NCBI RefSeq assembly: GCF_045310525.1 | Contig: NZ_JBJHZY010000003.1 | Span: 310,001 to 374,000, forward strand | Origin: Clostridium_AT radicumherbarum | Lineage (GTDB): Bacteria; Bacillota; Clostridia; Clostridiales; Clostridiaceae | DNA length: 64,000 nt | Reading direction: 5' to 3' | Shown here: positions 43,383 to 52,242 of the stretch, one piece after another | Numbering within the stretch: position 1 is the stretch's first letter | How the letters are laid out: each line of letters opens with the position of its first letter | Program-made: the position numbers and the translations under genes | Notes under the pieces: model-generated | Databases searched by the model: none | What the model saw: only the letters and a program-made list of their open reading frames with translations | Told to the model about the DNA's origin: nothing

Positions 43383-44453
43383 GTGATTGGAACTATGGGG
43401 AAAAATATATATGAAGACCCTCTAACTGGGCTTTCCAATTTTTTTAGATTCATTGAAACTGATGCTAACATAATGTTTTCAGGTAATGGCTCAGTTATAA
43501 TATTTGATATGGTGAGTTTTGAAAAGGTTAACTCTCAATATGGGAGAGATATTGGAGATTTATTTTTAATAAATTTTTCTAAAATCCTACGAAATATGCT
43601 TATTGGTTTTGAAGGTGCTCTTAAATTTAGAACTCATGGGGATGAGTTTACAGTAATTCTACCTAACTTCACTGAAAATGAAGCTGAGGAGCTGGCTCAA
43701 ATTATAAGGGAACAATATAGTAATACTATGAGGGACTTAAATTTCCAGGAGGCCGATGTACATATATTAGTTTTAAAATACTCCAATAATATAAACTCTA
43801 TTAATGAATTTTATCAAATGATGTTTTTTAAATCTTTTAAAGAGATAGAAGAATCGAACATTAAATATTATGAAAGAAAAATAGTGGGGAATATTGTAGG
43901 TAACTTTAGTAATAGAATTAAAGAAACTCTATCCTTATTAAATGATGCTTATAGTTTAGCCTTAACTGATGATATATCCGAATTGCCAAATCAAAGGGCT
44001 GCTAAAATATACTTAAAAAACTTATTTTTAGAATGCAGCAAATCAAGGAGGAAATTCAGCATACTGTTTATTGATGGTGATAATCTTAAAAGATATAATC
44101 AAATCAGTTATTCTGCAGGAAATGAAATGATAAAATCCCTATCAGCAGTTATTGCAGAGTCTCTTAGGAAAAATGACAGGATTTTCAGATGGCTTACAGG
44201 AGACGAGTTTCTAGTTATTCTTGAGGACGTAGATTGTGAGGACGAAGAAAAGTTAGCTGAAAGAGTTAGAAGAACTGTAGAGGAACGAACAGTTAATTGG
44301 ACATATCCAATAACTGTATCTATAGGGGTTGCTTCCTTTCCTAAGGATGGAAATTCCATAGATGAGGTTTTAAGTAAGGCTGAAAAATCTATTATAATAG
44401 CTAAGTCTACAGGAAAAAACAAAGTAATTAGATGGGGATTTAAGGTTTCCTAA
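43383..44453 (+). CDS. Protein with two tandem GGDEF domains
   Basis: The 356-residue protein has two GGDEF-type domains without any membrane or sensor domain. Domain 1 (about 10-165) has RTHGDEF at 83-89 and domain 2 (about 195-352) has WLTGDEF at 270-276. Both lack the first Gly of GGDEF but keep GDEF. The metal-binding region is well kept in domain 2 (FIDGDNLKRYN) and weaker in domain 1 (IFDMVSFEKVN). Domain 2 could be a diguanylate cyclase and domain 1 a degenerate sensor or dimer partner. It starts at GTG 43383 after GGGGGA. A terminator follows at 44492. Confidence 0.82.
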   Translation: MIGTMGKNIYEDPLTGLSNFFRFIETDANIMFSGNGSVIIFDMVSFEKVNSQYGRDIGDLFLINFSKILRNMLIGFEGALKFRTHGDEFTVILPNFTENEAEELAQIIREQYSNTMRDLNFQEADVHILVLKYSNNINSINEFYQMMFFKSFKEIEESNIKYYERKIVGNIVGNFSNRIKETLSLLNDAYSLALTDDISELPNQRAAKIYLKNLFLECSKSRRKFSILFIDGDNLKRYNQISYSAGNEMIKSLSAVIAESLRKNDRIFRWLTGDEFLVILEDVDCEDEEKLAERVRRTVEERTVNWTYPITVSIGVASFPKDGNSIDEVLSKAEKSIIIAKSTGKNKVIRWGFKVS

Positions 44454-44491
44454 TGAAAGTATAGTTGTTTAAAATTTCAAATTTAAATGAT

Positions 44492-44521
44492 AATCTAGGC
44501 CAAATTTTGCCTGGATTTTTT
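44492..44521 (+). terminator. Terminator after the GGDEF gene
   Basis: A 9-bp stem AATCTAGGC / GCCTGGATT (one G-T) with an 8-nt loop and T tract, 39 nt after the stop. Confidence 0.75.
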
Positions 44522-44752
44522 ATGTGTAAAACTAAGGCTAAGAAAAATATTTAATAAAGCTTGGCCGAAACCAATCATTTATACTTTACAAAAGAAGAAG
44601 AATTTAATAAAATTTTATAAAAATAGTGAAAATAAGTTATAAGTTAGTCTATAATATTGTAATATGAAGAATAATCATAGAAATACTCTTTATTTTATTA
44701 TGATAAAGTGTTAAATTATATGTGGTATTTATAAGATAAATAATAGAAGGCC

Positions 44753-44776
44753 ATCGGTTTTCATACTAAAGCTGAT
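44753..44776 (+). promoter_or_regulatory. Leader hairpin upstream of hisS
   Basis: ATCGGTTTT pairs with TAAAGCTGAT in the 349-nt gap 44454-44802, just 5' of the hisS ribosome binding site. No T-box consensus (AGGGTGGNACCGCG) is present. Apart from this hairpin and the terminator at 44492, I see nothing in the gap. Confidence 0.35.
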
Positions 44777-44802
44777 GTTCTACAAGTTAGGAGATGAATT
44801 AT

Positions 44803-46122
44803 ATGGACAGACAAATTGTTAAACCTTCCACATTACCAGGCTTTTTAGAGTGGCTTCCTGCAGATCAAATTGCGTTTAATAAAATGATGGATACTATAAG
44901 AAAAAATTATGAAAGATATGGATTTATTCCAGTGGATACTCCTGTGATTGAGAAATCTGAGGTACTTTTAGCTAAAGGAGGCGGAGATACAGAAAAACAA
45001 ATTTATAGATTTACTAAGGGCGATACTGATCTATCTTTAAGATTTGATTTAACCGTACCACTAGCAAGATTCGTATCTCAGCATTTAGGTGAGTTAAGCT
45101 TTCCATTTAGAAGATACCAAATAGGAAAGGTTTATAGAGGAGAAAGAAATCAAAAGGGTAGATTTAGAGAATTTTATCAATGTGATATAGACATTATTGG
45201 AAATGGGAAATTAAATATAATAAATGATGCTGAAATTCCAAGTATAATTTATTCTACCTTTACTGATTTAGGCTTTGATTCTTTTACAATTCATATTAAT
45301 AATAGAAAAGTTTTAAACGGCTTTTTTGATTCCCTGGGGATAAATAATAAAATGGAAACTCTTAGAATCGTGGATAAGTTAGACAAGATTGGTATGGAAG
45401 CTGTAAAAGGCGAGCTTAAGGAAATTGGCTTAAGTGATGAGGCAAGCACTAAAATAGAGGAATTTATTAATATCATTGGAAGCAACGATGAGATTATAGA
45501 AGGACTAAAAGCATTAAACATAGAAAATGAAGAATTTGTATTAGGATTAGAGGAGCTTTCCCAGGTAGTTTATTATATAAGGCAGTTTGGAGTTCCAGAT
45601 AAAAATTTTGCTATTGATTTAAAAATAGCTAGGGGACTAGATTATTATACCGGAACAGTTTATGAAACTATACTAAATGATTATCCAGGTATAGGCTCAG
45701 TATGTTCTGGAGGAAGATATGATAACTTAGCTGAGTATTATACTACGCAGAAACTTCCTGGAGTTGGTATTTCCATAGGCTTAAGTAGATTATTCTTCCA
45801 GCTTAAAGAAGCAGGGTTTTTTAAAGAAAGTACCTCTTCAACCTTAACTAAGATACTCATTGTACCTATGGATGAAAATATGAGTTATTCCATTGGAGTT
45901 TCAAATGAACTTAAAAAGGCTGATATAATTTCAGAGGTCTATTTTGAAGGCGGGAAGTTTGCAAAGAAACTTAATTATGCTAATAAGCTTGGAATTCCAT
46001 ATGTAATTATAATAGGCGAAGATGAAATAAATAGCGGAGTTCTAACACTTAAAGATATGGTAAAGGGAGAACAATTCAAGCTGACTGTGGTTGAAATTAT
46101 TAATAAAGTTAGGAATTCCTGA
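44803..46122 (+). CDS. hisS: Histidyl-tRNA synthetase
   Basis: The 439-residue class II synthetase charges tRNA-His. Motif 2 region FRRYQIGKVYRGERNQKGRFREFYQCDIDI, the histidine-A loop ARGLDYYTGTVYE and motif 3 GVGISIGLSRLFF are all visible, and a C-terminal anticodon-binding domain (about 335-435) completes it. ATG 44794 overlaps the ribosome binding site, so ATG 44803 (9 nt after TAGGAG) is the probable start. The RFDLTVPLARFVSQH block resembles the longer, eukaryote-like bacterial HisRS subgroup. Confidence 0.95.
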   Translation: MDRQIVKPSTLPGFLEWLPADQIAFNKMMDTIRKNYERYGFIPVDTPVIEKSEVLLAKGGGDTEKQIYRFTKGDTDLSLRFDLTVPLARFVSQHLGELSFPFRRYQIGKVYRGERNQKGRFREFYQCDIDIIGNGKLNIINDAEIPSIIYSTFTDLGFDSFTIHINNRKVLNGFFDSLGINNKMETLRIVDKLDKIGMEAVKGELKEIGLSDEASTKIEEFINIIGSNDEIIEGLKALNIENEEFVLGLEELSQVVYYIRQFGVPDKNFAIDLKIARGLDYYTGTVYETILNDYPGIGSVCSGGRYDNLAEYYTTQKLPGVGISIGLSRLFFQLKEAGFFKESTSSTLTKILIVPMDENMSYSIGVSNELKKADIISEVYFEGGKFAKKLNYANKLGIPYVIIIGEDEINSGVLTLKDMVKGEQFKLTVVEIINKVRNS

Positions 46123-46160
46123 TAAATAATTAAAATAAAGTTTTTCTTCAATAATATTAG

Positions 46161-46199
46161 GGTGCTGTAACAAAATAATTTATATTTTGTTACAGCACC
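46161..46199. terminator. Bidirectional terminator between hisS and the PHP gene
   Basis: A 17-bp perfect stem GGTGCTGTAACAAAATA / TATTTTGTTACAGCACC with a 5-nt loop sits between convergent genes. Confidence 0.85.
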
Positions 46200-46206
46200 A
46201 TTATTC

Positions 46207-46980
46207 TTATTTAATATATTCAGGTTTTCTTTCCTTAAAGTAAACAGGTTTTAAATTACAATAATCTGCTATATTTTCTGCATGATGAAAATGATTGCCT
46301 AAGTCTTGAACTCTATGAGAATCTGAACCTATAGTTACCAGTCTGCCTCCAAGCTCATAATATCTTTTAAAAATTTTTTTAAAGTTATCTATTACCTGCA
46401 GCCCATCTAATCTTCTTGTATTTATTTCTAAAACTGTATTATTAAGAACAGCTGCCTTTAGAATCTCATCAATATAATCAGAAAAGTCTTCATAATATAT
46501 TTCTGAATCCGAATATGCTGCATATCTGGATATGTAGTCTATATGTCCAAGAGCATTTATAAAGTTATGGGTATTAATACAATTAAGCATACACTTAAAA
46601 TATTCTGCATAAGCTTCGGTTTTACTTTTATTTTCATAAAAAGTTTTTGTATATAGATCCACATTATCCACAAGGTGAATAGAACCAATAACATAGTCAA
46701 AGGGGTATTTTCCTATTAAACTCCTATTTTCATCTATACAATCATCTCTCATACCTAGTTCAATACCAAGAAGTAGATTTGAACCTTTGTATCTTTCATA
46801 TTGCTTAAAATAATCATCTTGATTAAATTTAAATTTACTTTCAATAGGATAATTTATGTCCATATGTTCAGTTATAACTAAACCTAAGTTTAATTCTTCT
46901 GATTTTTTTATAGCATCTTCAATTTTCATTCTTGAATCTGTTGAAAATGAAGTATGTACATGACTATCAAACATATTCAT
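46207..46980 (-). CDS. PHP domain phosphatase (histidinol-phosphatase-like)
   Basis: The 257-residue protein has the PHP metal motif FDSHVHTSFSTDS (H7, H9), ITEHMDINYP, GIELGMR, GSIHLVD, ALGHIDYISRY and TIGSDSHRVQDLG. This is the HisK type of histidinol phosphatase, which makes histidinol in histidine synthesis. It lies convergent with hisS, and no other his genes are near, so assignment to histidine synthesis is probable but not certain. ATG 46980 follows AAGGGGGG. Confidence 0.85.
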   Translation of the reverse strand: MNMFDSHVHTSFSTDSRMKIEDAIKKSEELNLGLVITEHMDINYPIESKFKFNQDDYFKQYERYKGSNLLLGIELGMRDDCIDENRSLIGKYPFDYVIGSIHLVDNVDLYTKTFYENKSKTEAYAEYFKCMLNCINTHNFINALGHIDYISRYAAYSDSEIYYEDFSDYIDEILKAAVLNNTVLEINTRRLDGLQVIDNFKKIFKRYYELGGRLVTIGSDSHRVQDLGNHFHHAENIADYCNLKPVYFKERKPEYIK

Positions 46981-47081
46981 TTTATGCCCCCCTTATAACA
47001 TTTATATAATTTAAATAAAGCTTTTCCTATAAAAATTTGACGGTAAACAACTTGTGAAAAATTGTAAACCGCCTTAGTGCT

Positions 47082-47417
47082 TTAATCAAAAGATTTTATT
47101 CCTTTTACCTTTCCTTTAAGGGCCTTTAATCTTCCGTTTACATAATTAACAAGTTCTCTTTTGTCATCTTTTATATCTGCTGGAGCGCTTGAAACTATAC
47201 TCATAATATCAAGCAAATTAGCTTTTGTTTCATCAAATATCTCATTTGAAAGAACTTTATTTTTTACTCTCCAATATGCATTATTAAACTCGTCAGCCTG
47301 TCTTTTATTATAATGACCTTTTTCAATACCAAATTGGAATAGATCTGCTGCAGACTCTAATTCTTCTAAATCCTGTATTTCTAAAGTCTCCTTAATAAGA
47401 ACTTGAAATTCTTTCAT
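47082..47417 (-). CDS. Hypothetical helical protein, 111 residues
   Basis: The product is soluble and predicted mostly helical with charged residues (EIQDLEELESAADLFQ, KGHYNKRQADEFNNAYWRVKNKVL). No motif or membrane segment is visible and I do not recognise it. AAGGAAGG precedes ATG 47417. It is flanked by a PHP gene and a small surface-type protein on the same strand. Confidence 0.6.
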   Translation of the reverse strand: MKEFQVLIKETLEIQDLEELESAADLFQFGIEKGHYNKRQADEFNNAYWRVKNKVLSNEIFDETKANLLDIMSIVSSAPADIKDDKRELVNYVNGRLKALKGKVKGIKSFD

Positions 47418-47636
47418 TATGTCACCTTCCTTGCTTTCCTTCGTTTAAACTCTGAGTTTGTCATTAGTAACACTCTATTGTTTGATATAAATATTTTAAG
47501 CCTTTGTGACTATTCATATACTGGAGCATATTGGGCTTAATTCCATGTCCATTTCACATTATAACAGCTTATGCTTATTCATACAATTTATATAATTAAT
47601 ATAATTTTAGATTAAATAAAAATTTTAGATAAAACG

Positions 47637-47671
47637 AAAGTCCCTTTGCATGAATATGCTAAAGGGACTTT
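47637..47671 (-). terminator. Terminator of the 116-residue protein gene
   Basis: AAAGTCCCTTT / AAAGGGACTTT arms with GCAT / ATGC inside form a stem of about 15 bp, followed on the minus strand by CGTTTTATC. It starts 12 nt after the stop. Confidence 0.75.
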
Positions 47672-47682
47672 ATTTTTGAAGT

Positions 47683-48033
47683 CTACCATGAATCAATTTT
47701 TAATGTAGTATTCAAGGTAGCAGTACTATTCTCACTTTTACTTGTAAAAGTATTGTAAATAGACTCTGAATTTGGGATGTTTTCAAAATATAAATTATTA
47801 TAAGCCTGAGTCTTTGATGCTGTGCCAATATTATTATCAGCACCTATGCTTGGAGCTTTGATAAAAAAATTATTTGATTCAGCATTTGTAGGGTTAGAAC
47901 CTTGTGCCTGAGCCTTATGGTTTTCAGCTGCTGAAGGTGGTGAAGTGTTATTTTTCATTTGTTTTGTAGCATATAGAGCAGCTGCAGCACCTGCTATAAA
48001 TGAAGCTGCTGCAAGTTTTCCTTTGTTGCCCAT
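47683..48033 (-). CDS. Hypothetical protein with N-terminal membrane anchor
   Basis: The 116-residue protein begins with a short Ala-rich hydrophobic helix (ASFIAGAAAALYA, about 9-21), then a Ser/Asn/Thr-rich hydrophilic region to the end. The layout suits a small exported or membrane-tethered protein, or a spore-coat-like protein. AAGGAGATGG lies before ATG 48033. No family is recognised. Confidence 0.6.
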   Translation of the reverse strand: MGNKGKLAAASFIAGAAAALYATKQMKNNTSPPSAAENHKAQAQGSNPTNAESNNFFIKAPSIGADNNIGTASKTQAYNNLYFENIPNSESIYNTFTSKSENSTATLNTTLKIDSW

Positions 48034-48223
48034 AAAAATCCATCTCCTTATTTATAAATCTCACTATATGTTTTAAACAGTTTCCTATAATTTATACATA
48101 AAAAGAAATTCATATTTCATAAGATTTTTGTGGTATAATTTTATGGTAAAGCTTTAGTTAAAGGCTTCTTATGAAATGCTTGTTTTTCAAAGCTTAAGGT
48201 AGAATTTAGCTGGGAGTGATGCT

Positions 48224-48949
48224 ATGAACATAGATGAGAAGCAAAAGATTCTAGAAGAAGATTTATGCGGACCTGTATCAAGATTTTTAACTAATAATGG
48301 ATATACGGTTCGAAGTGAAGTAAAATATTGTGATATCACCGCCCTAAAGGATAATGAACTTATAGTAGTTGAACTAAAACGAAATTTAAGTGTAGACCTG
48401 CTAGTCCAGGCAGTTAAAAGACAAAAAGCTGCTGATTTAGTATATATAGCAGTTCCAAAACCAAAAAGAATGATAGGAAATTCTAAATGGAAGGGAATAT
48501 GTCATTTATTAAGAAGACTAGAGCTTGGACTCATATTAGTTTCCTTTAAAGGTATGGAGTCCTTCGTTGAAGTTCCTATAGAGCCTGTTTATTTTAATAG
48601 GGAGAAAAGCAAGGCAATTAATAGAAAAAAAAGAGAAAATATCATTAAAGAGATAAATGGAAGATACTGTGATTTAAATGTAGGTGGAAGCACAAGAAGA
48701 AAACTTGTAACTGCCTATATGGAAAGTGCCATCTTCATAGCATGCTTACTAAATAAATATGGAGCCTTATCACCTAAGGAACTAAAAAATTTTGGTACAG
48801 ATAATAAAAAAACTAACTCAATACTATTAGAAAATCATTATGGCTGGTTTAAAAAAGTGAAAAAAGGGATTTATGAAATAAATGATTCTGGTAAAAACGC
48901 TCTAGGACAGTACAAAGAGTTAGCTGATTTTTATAATAGTAGAATATGA
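48224..48949 (+). CDS. DUF2161-type protein with PD-(D/E)XK-like core
   Basis: The 241-residue protein contains VRSEVKYCDITALKDNELIVVELKRNLSVDLLVQAVKRQKAADLVY in its first 80 residues (split here by function: D-x, then E-x-K after a beta hairpin), a pattern of the PD-(D/E)XK nuclease superfamily that matches DUF2161. The C-terminal third looks like a winged helix (SPKELKNFGTDNKKTNSILLENHYGWFKKVKKG). Function is uncharacterised. A weak GGGAG precedes ATG 48224. The next gene starts 22 nt downstream and is probably co-transcribed. Confidence 0.78.
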   Translation: MNIDEKQKILEEDLCGPVSRFLTNNGYTVRSEVKYCDITALKDNELIVVELKRNLSVDLLVQAVKRQKAADLVYIAVPKPKRMIGNSKWKGICHLLRRLELGLILVSFKGMESFVEVPIEPVYFNREKSKAINRKKRENIIKEINGRYCDLNVGGSTRRKLVTAYMESAIFIACLLNKYGALSPKELKNFGTDNKKTNSILLENHYGWFKKVKKGIYEINDSGKNALGQYKELADFYNSRI

Positions 48950-48971
48950 GAAAACTGAAAGGAATCAAATT

Positions 48972-49580
48972 ATGTTAAGATTGTATATAACTAGACATGG
49001 GGAAACAGAATGGAATATTGAAGGACGTATGCAGGGATGGAAAAATTCTAACTTAACTGAAAGAGGAAGGATGAATGCCATAGCTTTAGGGCAGTCCCTT
49101 AAAGATATAGAGTTTAAAAAGGTATACTGCAGTCCGCTTGATAGGACGAAGGAAACTACAGAATTAATTTTTAAAGGACGCAATATAGAAGTTGTTTATG
49201 ATGATAACTTAAAGGAAATTAATTTAGGGGAGCTTGAAGGGCTAAATCAAGAAGAAATAAAAAATATTTATCCTGAATTTCAAAGCCATTTTTGGAAGAA
49301 TCCTCAAGAATATGTACCGATTTCAGGAGAAGGCTTTTATGATGTTAAAGATAGAGTCATAAATGCTTTACAAAGAATTATAAGAGAGAATCCAGAGGGA
49401 AATGTTATGATTGTAACTCATGGAGTTGTATTAAAAACAATTCATGCTTATTTTAAGGACCTAACTTTGGATAGACTTTGGGATCCTCCCTTTATTTATG
49501 ATACTAGCTTGACAATAGTAGAAATAGAAAATGGGATAGCCAAAATTATTGTGGAAGGGGATATATCTCATATAAAATAA
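48972..49580 (+). CDS. Histidine phosphatase family protein (phosphoglycerate mutase-like)
   Basis: The 202-residue protein has the RHG motif (ITRHGETEWN; His9 is the phosphorylated residue), CSPLDRTKET, LGELEG and the second His in MIVTHGVVLK. These enzymes remove phosphate from small metabolites through a phosphohistidine; CobC- and GpmB-like members exist, and the substrate here is unknown. It starts 22 nt after the DUF2161 gene with GAAAGGAA upstream. Confidence 0.9.
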   Translation: MLRLYITRHGETEWNIEGRMQGWKNSNLTERGRMNAIALGQSLKDIEFKKVYCSPLDRTKETTELIFKGRNIEVVYDDNLKEINLGELEGLNQEEIKNIYPEFQSHFWKNPQEYVPISGEGFYDVKDRVINALQRIIRENPEGNVMIVTHGVVLKTIHAYFKDLTLDRLWDPPFIYDTSLTIVEIENGIAKIIVEGDISHIK

Positions 49581-49586
49581 TTAGAT

Positions 49587-50075
49587 TTATTTGTTACCTA
49601 GGATATGGTTAATAATTCTTACTACTTCATAGGCAATTCCAGAGGCAATTAAAGGTCCTACTGGAACTCCACCTAAGAAGGACACCCCAACAATAGAACC
49701 AAGAACAACTCCTGTTAACACATCTGCATTACCTTGTGTAAAACTTACTCCTCTAAAAGCTAAAACCACTACTAAAGCACCCATAATAAATGATACAGCT
49801 CCGTTAATAGTTAAAAGGCTTTTAAAAGTGGACAAACCTAAATAAGACTTTTTAATAAGTGGTATCAGCATCCACATCATTAAAAAAATCATTCCTAAGT
49901 CCATAAAATATTTTTCGATGAAATCAATTGCCTTTTGGCTATTTGTAAGAGATATAACAAAAATAATTAAAGATGCTGCTCCTAGGTTTTTATTTCTAGT
50001 TACAAGGGATATTATGACTAATAATAGAATTACAAATTTATATAACACTTGTGGACTCCAAAGGCTTTCTTTCAT
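49587..50075 (-). CDS. DUF441 family membrane protein
   Basis: The 162-residue protein has about four membrane helices and the DUF441 patterns RNKNLGAASLIIFVISL, GLSTFKSLLTING and GVVLGSIVGVSFLGGVPVGPLIASG. Members (YeaL-type) have no assigned function. It is convergent with the phosphatase gene with only 6 nt between stops. Confidence 0.85.
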   Translation of the reverse strand: MKESLWSPQVLYKFVILLLVIISLVTRNKNLGAASLIIFVISLTNSQKAIDFIEKYFMDLGMIFLMMWMLIPLIKKSYLGLSTFKSLLTINGAVSFIMGALVVVLAFRGVSFTQGNADVLTGVVLGSIVGVSFLGGVPVGPLIASGIAYEVVRIINHILGNK

Positions 50076-50163
50076 TTATTATTTTATTCCGAAAACAAAA
50101 TTTTGTTCATAAATGATTATTTTTATTAAAATTTAATAATTTAATATTAAGGGTTATTAAGAG

Positions 50164-50208
50164 AAAATATAAAAAGATATACTTACAAAGCATATCTTTT
50201 TATATTTT
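50164..50208 (-). terminator. Terminator of the NlpC/P60 gene
   Basis: A 17-bp stem AAAATATAAAAAGATAT / ATATCTTTTTATATTTT with an 11-nt loop lies 27 nt after the stop. Confidence 0.75.
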
Positions 50209-50234
50209 AGTGTAATTTTAACTTTTTTATAAAC

Positions 50235-51338
50235 TTACATTACTCTTCTTGCAGTTAAGTAATCGGATCTATTTATAGAAGCTATTTTAACAACATCCCC
50301 AGTATGTGGTGCATTAATGTAAACACCATTTCCAACATATATACCAACATGAGTTGGATTGCCACTGCTGCCGAAGAATATTAGGTCTCCTGGTTCAAGA
50401 GCATCTCTTGATACAGCATAGCCATTGTTTATTTGATCATAGGTTGTCCTACCAATTGTTACTCCAAAATGCCTGTACACATATTGAGTAAAACCAGAAC
50501 AATCAAAACCTGATGGAGTTGTTCCGCCCCACAAATAAGGTGTGCCTAAAAAATTAGAGGCATATGCAATAACAGCATTGCTTGAAATTGGAACAGCACC
50601 TCTTGAAGGAGTATATTTAGGTACCGAACTTCTTATAGCTTCAATTTGCTTCATGGTTTCATTTAATGCAGATTGAGAAGCTGATACTTTAGAAGAATAC
50701 AGCTTTTCCTGAGCTTTGGCTTGTACAATTAATTTGCTTTGGTCAGCTTTATCAGAATTAAACTGAGCAAGTTTTTTTTCGTTATCTGCTTTTAAAGCCA
50801 AAAGTTTGGTGTTTTGAGCATCTAAAGCATCTTTCTTCTTATTTATTTCTTCTTGTTTTGCTTTTAAATCGGCAATTATTTTGTTATCATATTCAACGAT
50901 TTTGGTTATTGCTTCTACATTAGATAATAGGTCACTAAAGCCCTTAGAGGATAAGATAATATCAAGATATCCATCAGAACCATTAATATACATGGCTCTC
51001 ATTCTTTGGCCAAATAAATCTTTTTCAGCCTTTGTATCATCTTCAGCCTTTTGAAGGTCCTTTTGTGCTAATTCAATATTTTGCTGTGTAATGGTAATCT
51101 GCTTTTTATTATCACTTATTTGTGACATAACACCTTCAATTTGATTATCTAATTTTTCAATTTTGGTTTCTAAATCCTGTGAATTAGATTGTGCATTTTT
51201 TAGTGCTTGCTGATCTTGCTGTAGTTGACTTTTCTGATTCTGTAATTGAGTTGATAAAGGATCAGCTAGTACAGTAGTACTAATTGAGATTACAGTTACA
51301 GTCGTAAAAAGCGAAACATACTTCATAAGTTTATTCAT
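50235..51338 (-). CDS. Secreted NlpC/P60 peptidoglycan hydrolase with coiled-coil N-terminus
   Basis: The 367-residue protein has a signal peptide cleaved near ADP (about residue 25), a long coiled coil (about 28-225, Gln/Lys-rich), and a C-terminal NlpC/P60 endopeptidase domain with catalytic Cys in GFDCSGFTQYVY and His in PTHVGIYVGNGVYINAPHTG. It cuts gamma-D-Glu-diaminopimelate-type cross-peptides. The architecture is like PcsB/CwlO-type hydrolases regulated by FtsEX (family knowledge). ATG 51338 is preceded by GGAGGAAT. Confidence 0.92.
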   Translation of the reverse strand: MNKLMKYVSLFTTVTVISISTTVLADPLSTQLQNQKSQLQQDQQALKNAQSNSQDLETKIEKLDNQIEGVMSQISDNKKQITITQQNIELAQKDLQKAEDDTKAEKDLFGQRMRAMYINGSDGYLDIILSSKGFSDLLSNVEAITKIVEYDNKIIADLKAKQEEINKKKDALDAQNTKLLALKADNEKKLAQFNSDKADQSKLIVQAKAQEKLYSSKVSASQSALNETMKQIEAIRSSVPKYTPSRGAVPISSNAVIAYASNFLGTPYLWGGTTPSGFDCSGFTQYVYRHFGVTIGRTTYDQINNGYAVSRDALEPGDLIFFGSSGNPTHVGIYVGNGVYINAPHTGDVVKIASINRSDYLTARRVM

Positions 51339-51526
51339 ACTATTCCTCCAGCTATGTATTTAAATTATGTTATAACAATCCATTAGATGGATATGATTTT
51401 GTATGATGCACATTACGTGCAAAAAAACATTATTTTTTGTTTTACATCTATACTATAAAACTATAACATACTTTTGTAAAGCTTGAACATGGAAATTTGT
51501 AGAAAATGTTATTTTATAAGGTATAA

Positions 51527-52102
51527 TTACATGAATTGCTTAGCCATATTATAAAATAATTCCGCCTCCTTAATATCCCCTTTTAATTCATAAACTCTTG
51601 CAATGAGGCTGTATATATCACTGCATTCAATATCTATAGCTAAGGCTTTCTTTAGGAGTGTTAGTGCCTCATCTAATTGAGAATTGCTTATTGATTTTTC
51701 AGCTAGTTTAATAAGCTGTGAAATATTATCTTGCATTGGGAATGTGGTTAATTCTATTTCATCAAGCAGAGTCTTTACTTTATCTGCTGTAAAGGGCTTT
51801 TGAAGATAGGCTACTGCACCGAGCTTTGTACATTCTACTGCATTTTTAACGGTAGCAAAAGCAGTCATGATTACTATAGGAATATTTATATTCAATGATC
51901 TAATTTGTCTCAAGACCTCTGTACCGCTAATCTCTGGCATTTTTATATCAATAAAGGCCATGTCTATATTTTCGGTCCTAAAAATTTCAAGTGCCTCAGA
52001 GCCATTTTTGGCAACTACCGGAGCATAACCATATAACTCCAAACAGGTAGTTAGTAGTATCCGTATATTTTTTGTATCATCAACTATGAGTATTTTTTTC
52101 AT
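51527..52102 (-). CDS. Response regulator with TPR-like C-terminal tail
   Basis: The 191-residue protein has a receiver domain (1-120; Asp9-Asp10 acidic pocket in VDDTKN, phosphoacceptor Asp52 in FIDIKMPE, Lys in YLQKPF). Instead of a DNA-binding domain it has about 60 residues that look like a TPR repeat pair (LDEALTLLKKALAID and DIKEAELFYNMAKQF). It probably acts through protein contacts, with the upstream histidine kinase as partner; the two genes are separated by a family B repeat. AAAGGAGGAAA lies 9-10 nt before ATG 52102. Confidence 0.88.
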   Translation of the reverse strand: MKKILIVDDTKNIRILLTTCLELYGYAPVVAKNGSEALEIFRTENIDMAFIDIKMPEISGTEVLRQIRSLNINIPIVIMTAFATVKNAVECTKLGAVAYLQKPFTADKVKTLLDEIELTTFPMQDNISQLIKLAEKSISNSQLDEALTLLKKALAIDIECSDIYSLIARVYELKGDIKEAELFYNMAKQFM

Positions 52103-52109
52103 TTATTTT

Positions 52110-52242
52110 TTCCTCCTTTCAGTCGGAAACACGGGGTAATTAAACCGTGTTCGTTTCACTCATAAATTACCCGTAAAAGCCCATTTAGGGCTTTTACCTC
52201 CTTATGGCAAACTACCCGTTAAAGACCATTTAGTACTTTAAC
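52110..52242 (-). repeat. Family B hairpin repeats, two tandem copies
   Basis: On the minus strand copy 1 begins AAGG then hairpin GTTAAAGTAC-TAAAT-GGTCTTTAAC (52242-52218), followed by GGGTAGTTT. Copy 2 is AAGGAGG, hairpin GTAAAAGCCC-TAAAT-GGGCTTTTAC (52197-52173), arms GGGTAATT / AATTACCC, GTGTTTCCGACT and AAAGGAGG. Copy 1 overlaps the last codons and stop of the histidine kinase gene (stop at 52219-52221). The last AAAGGAGG serves the response regulator gene. Confidence 0.75.

Noticed and set aside
44454..44802. T-box leader before hisS
   Set aside because: No AGGGTGGNACCGCG T-box sequence is present; only a short hairpin is seen.
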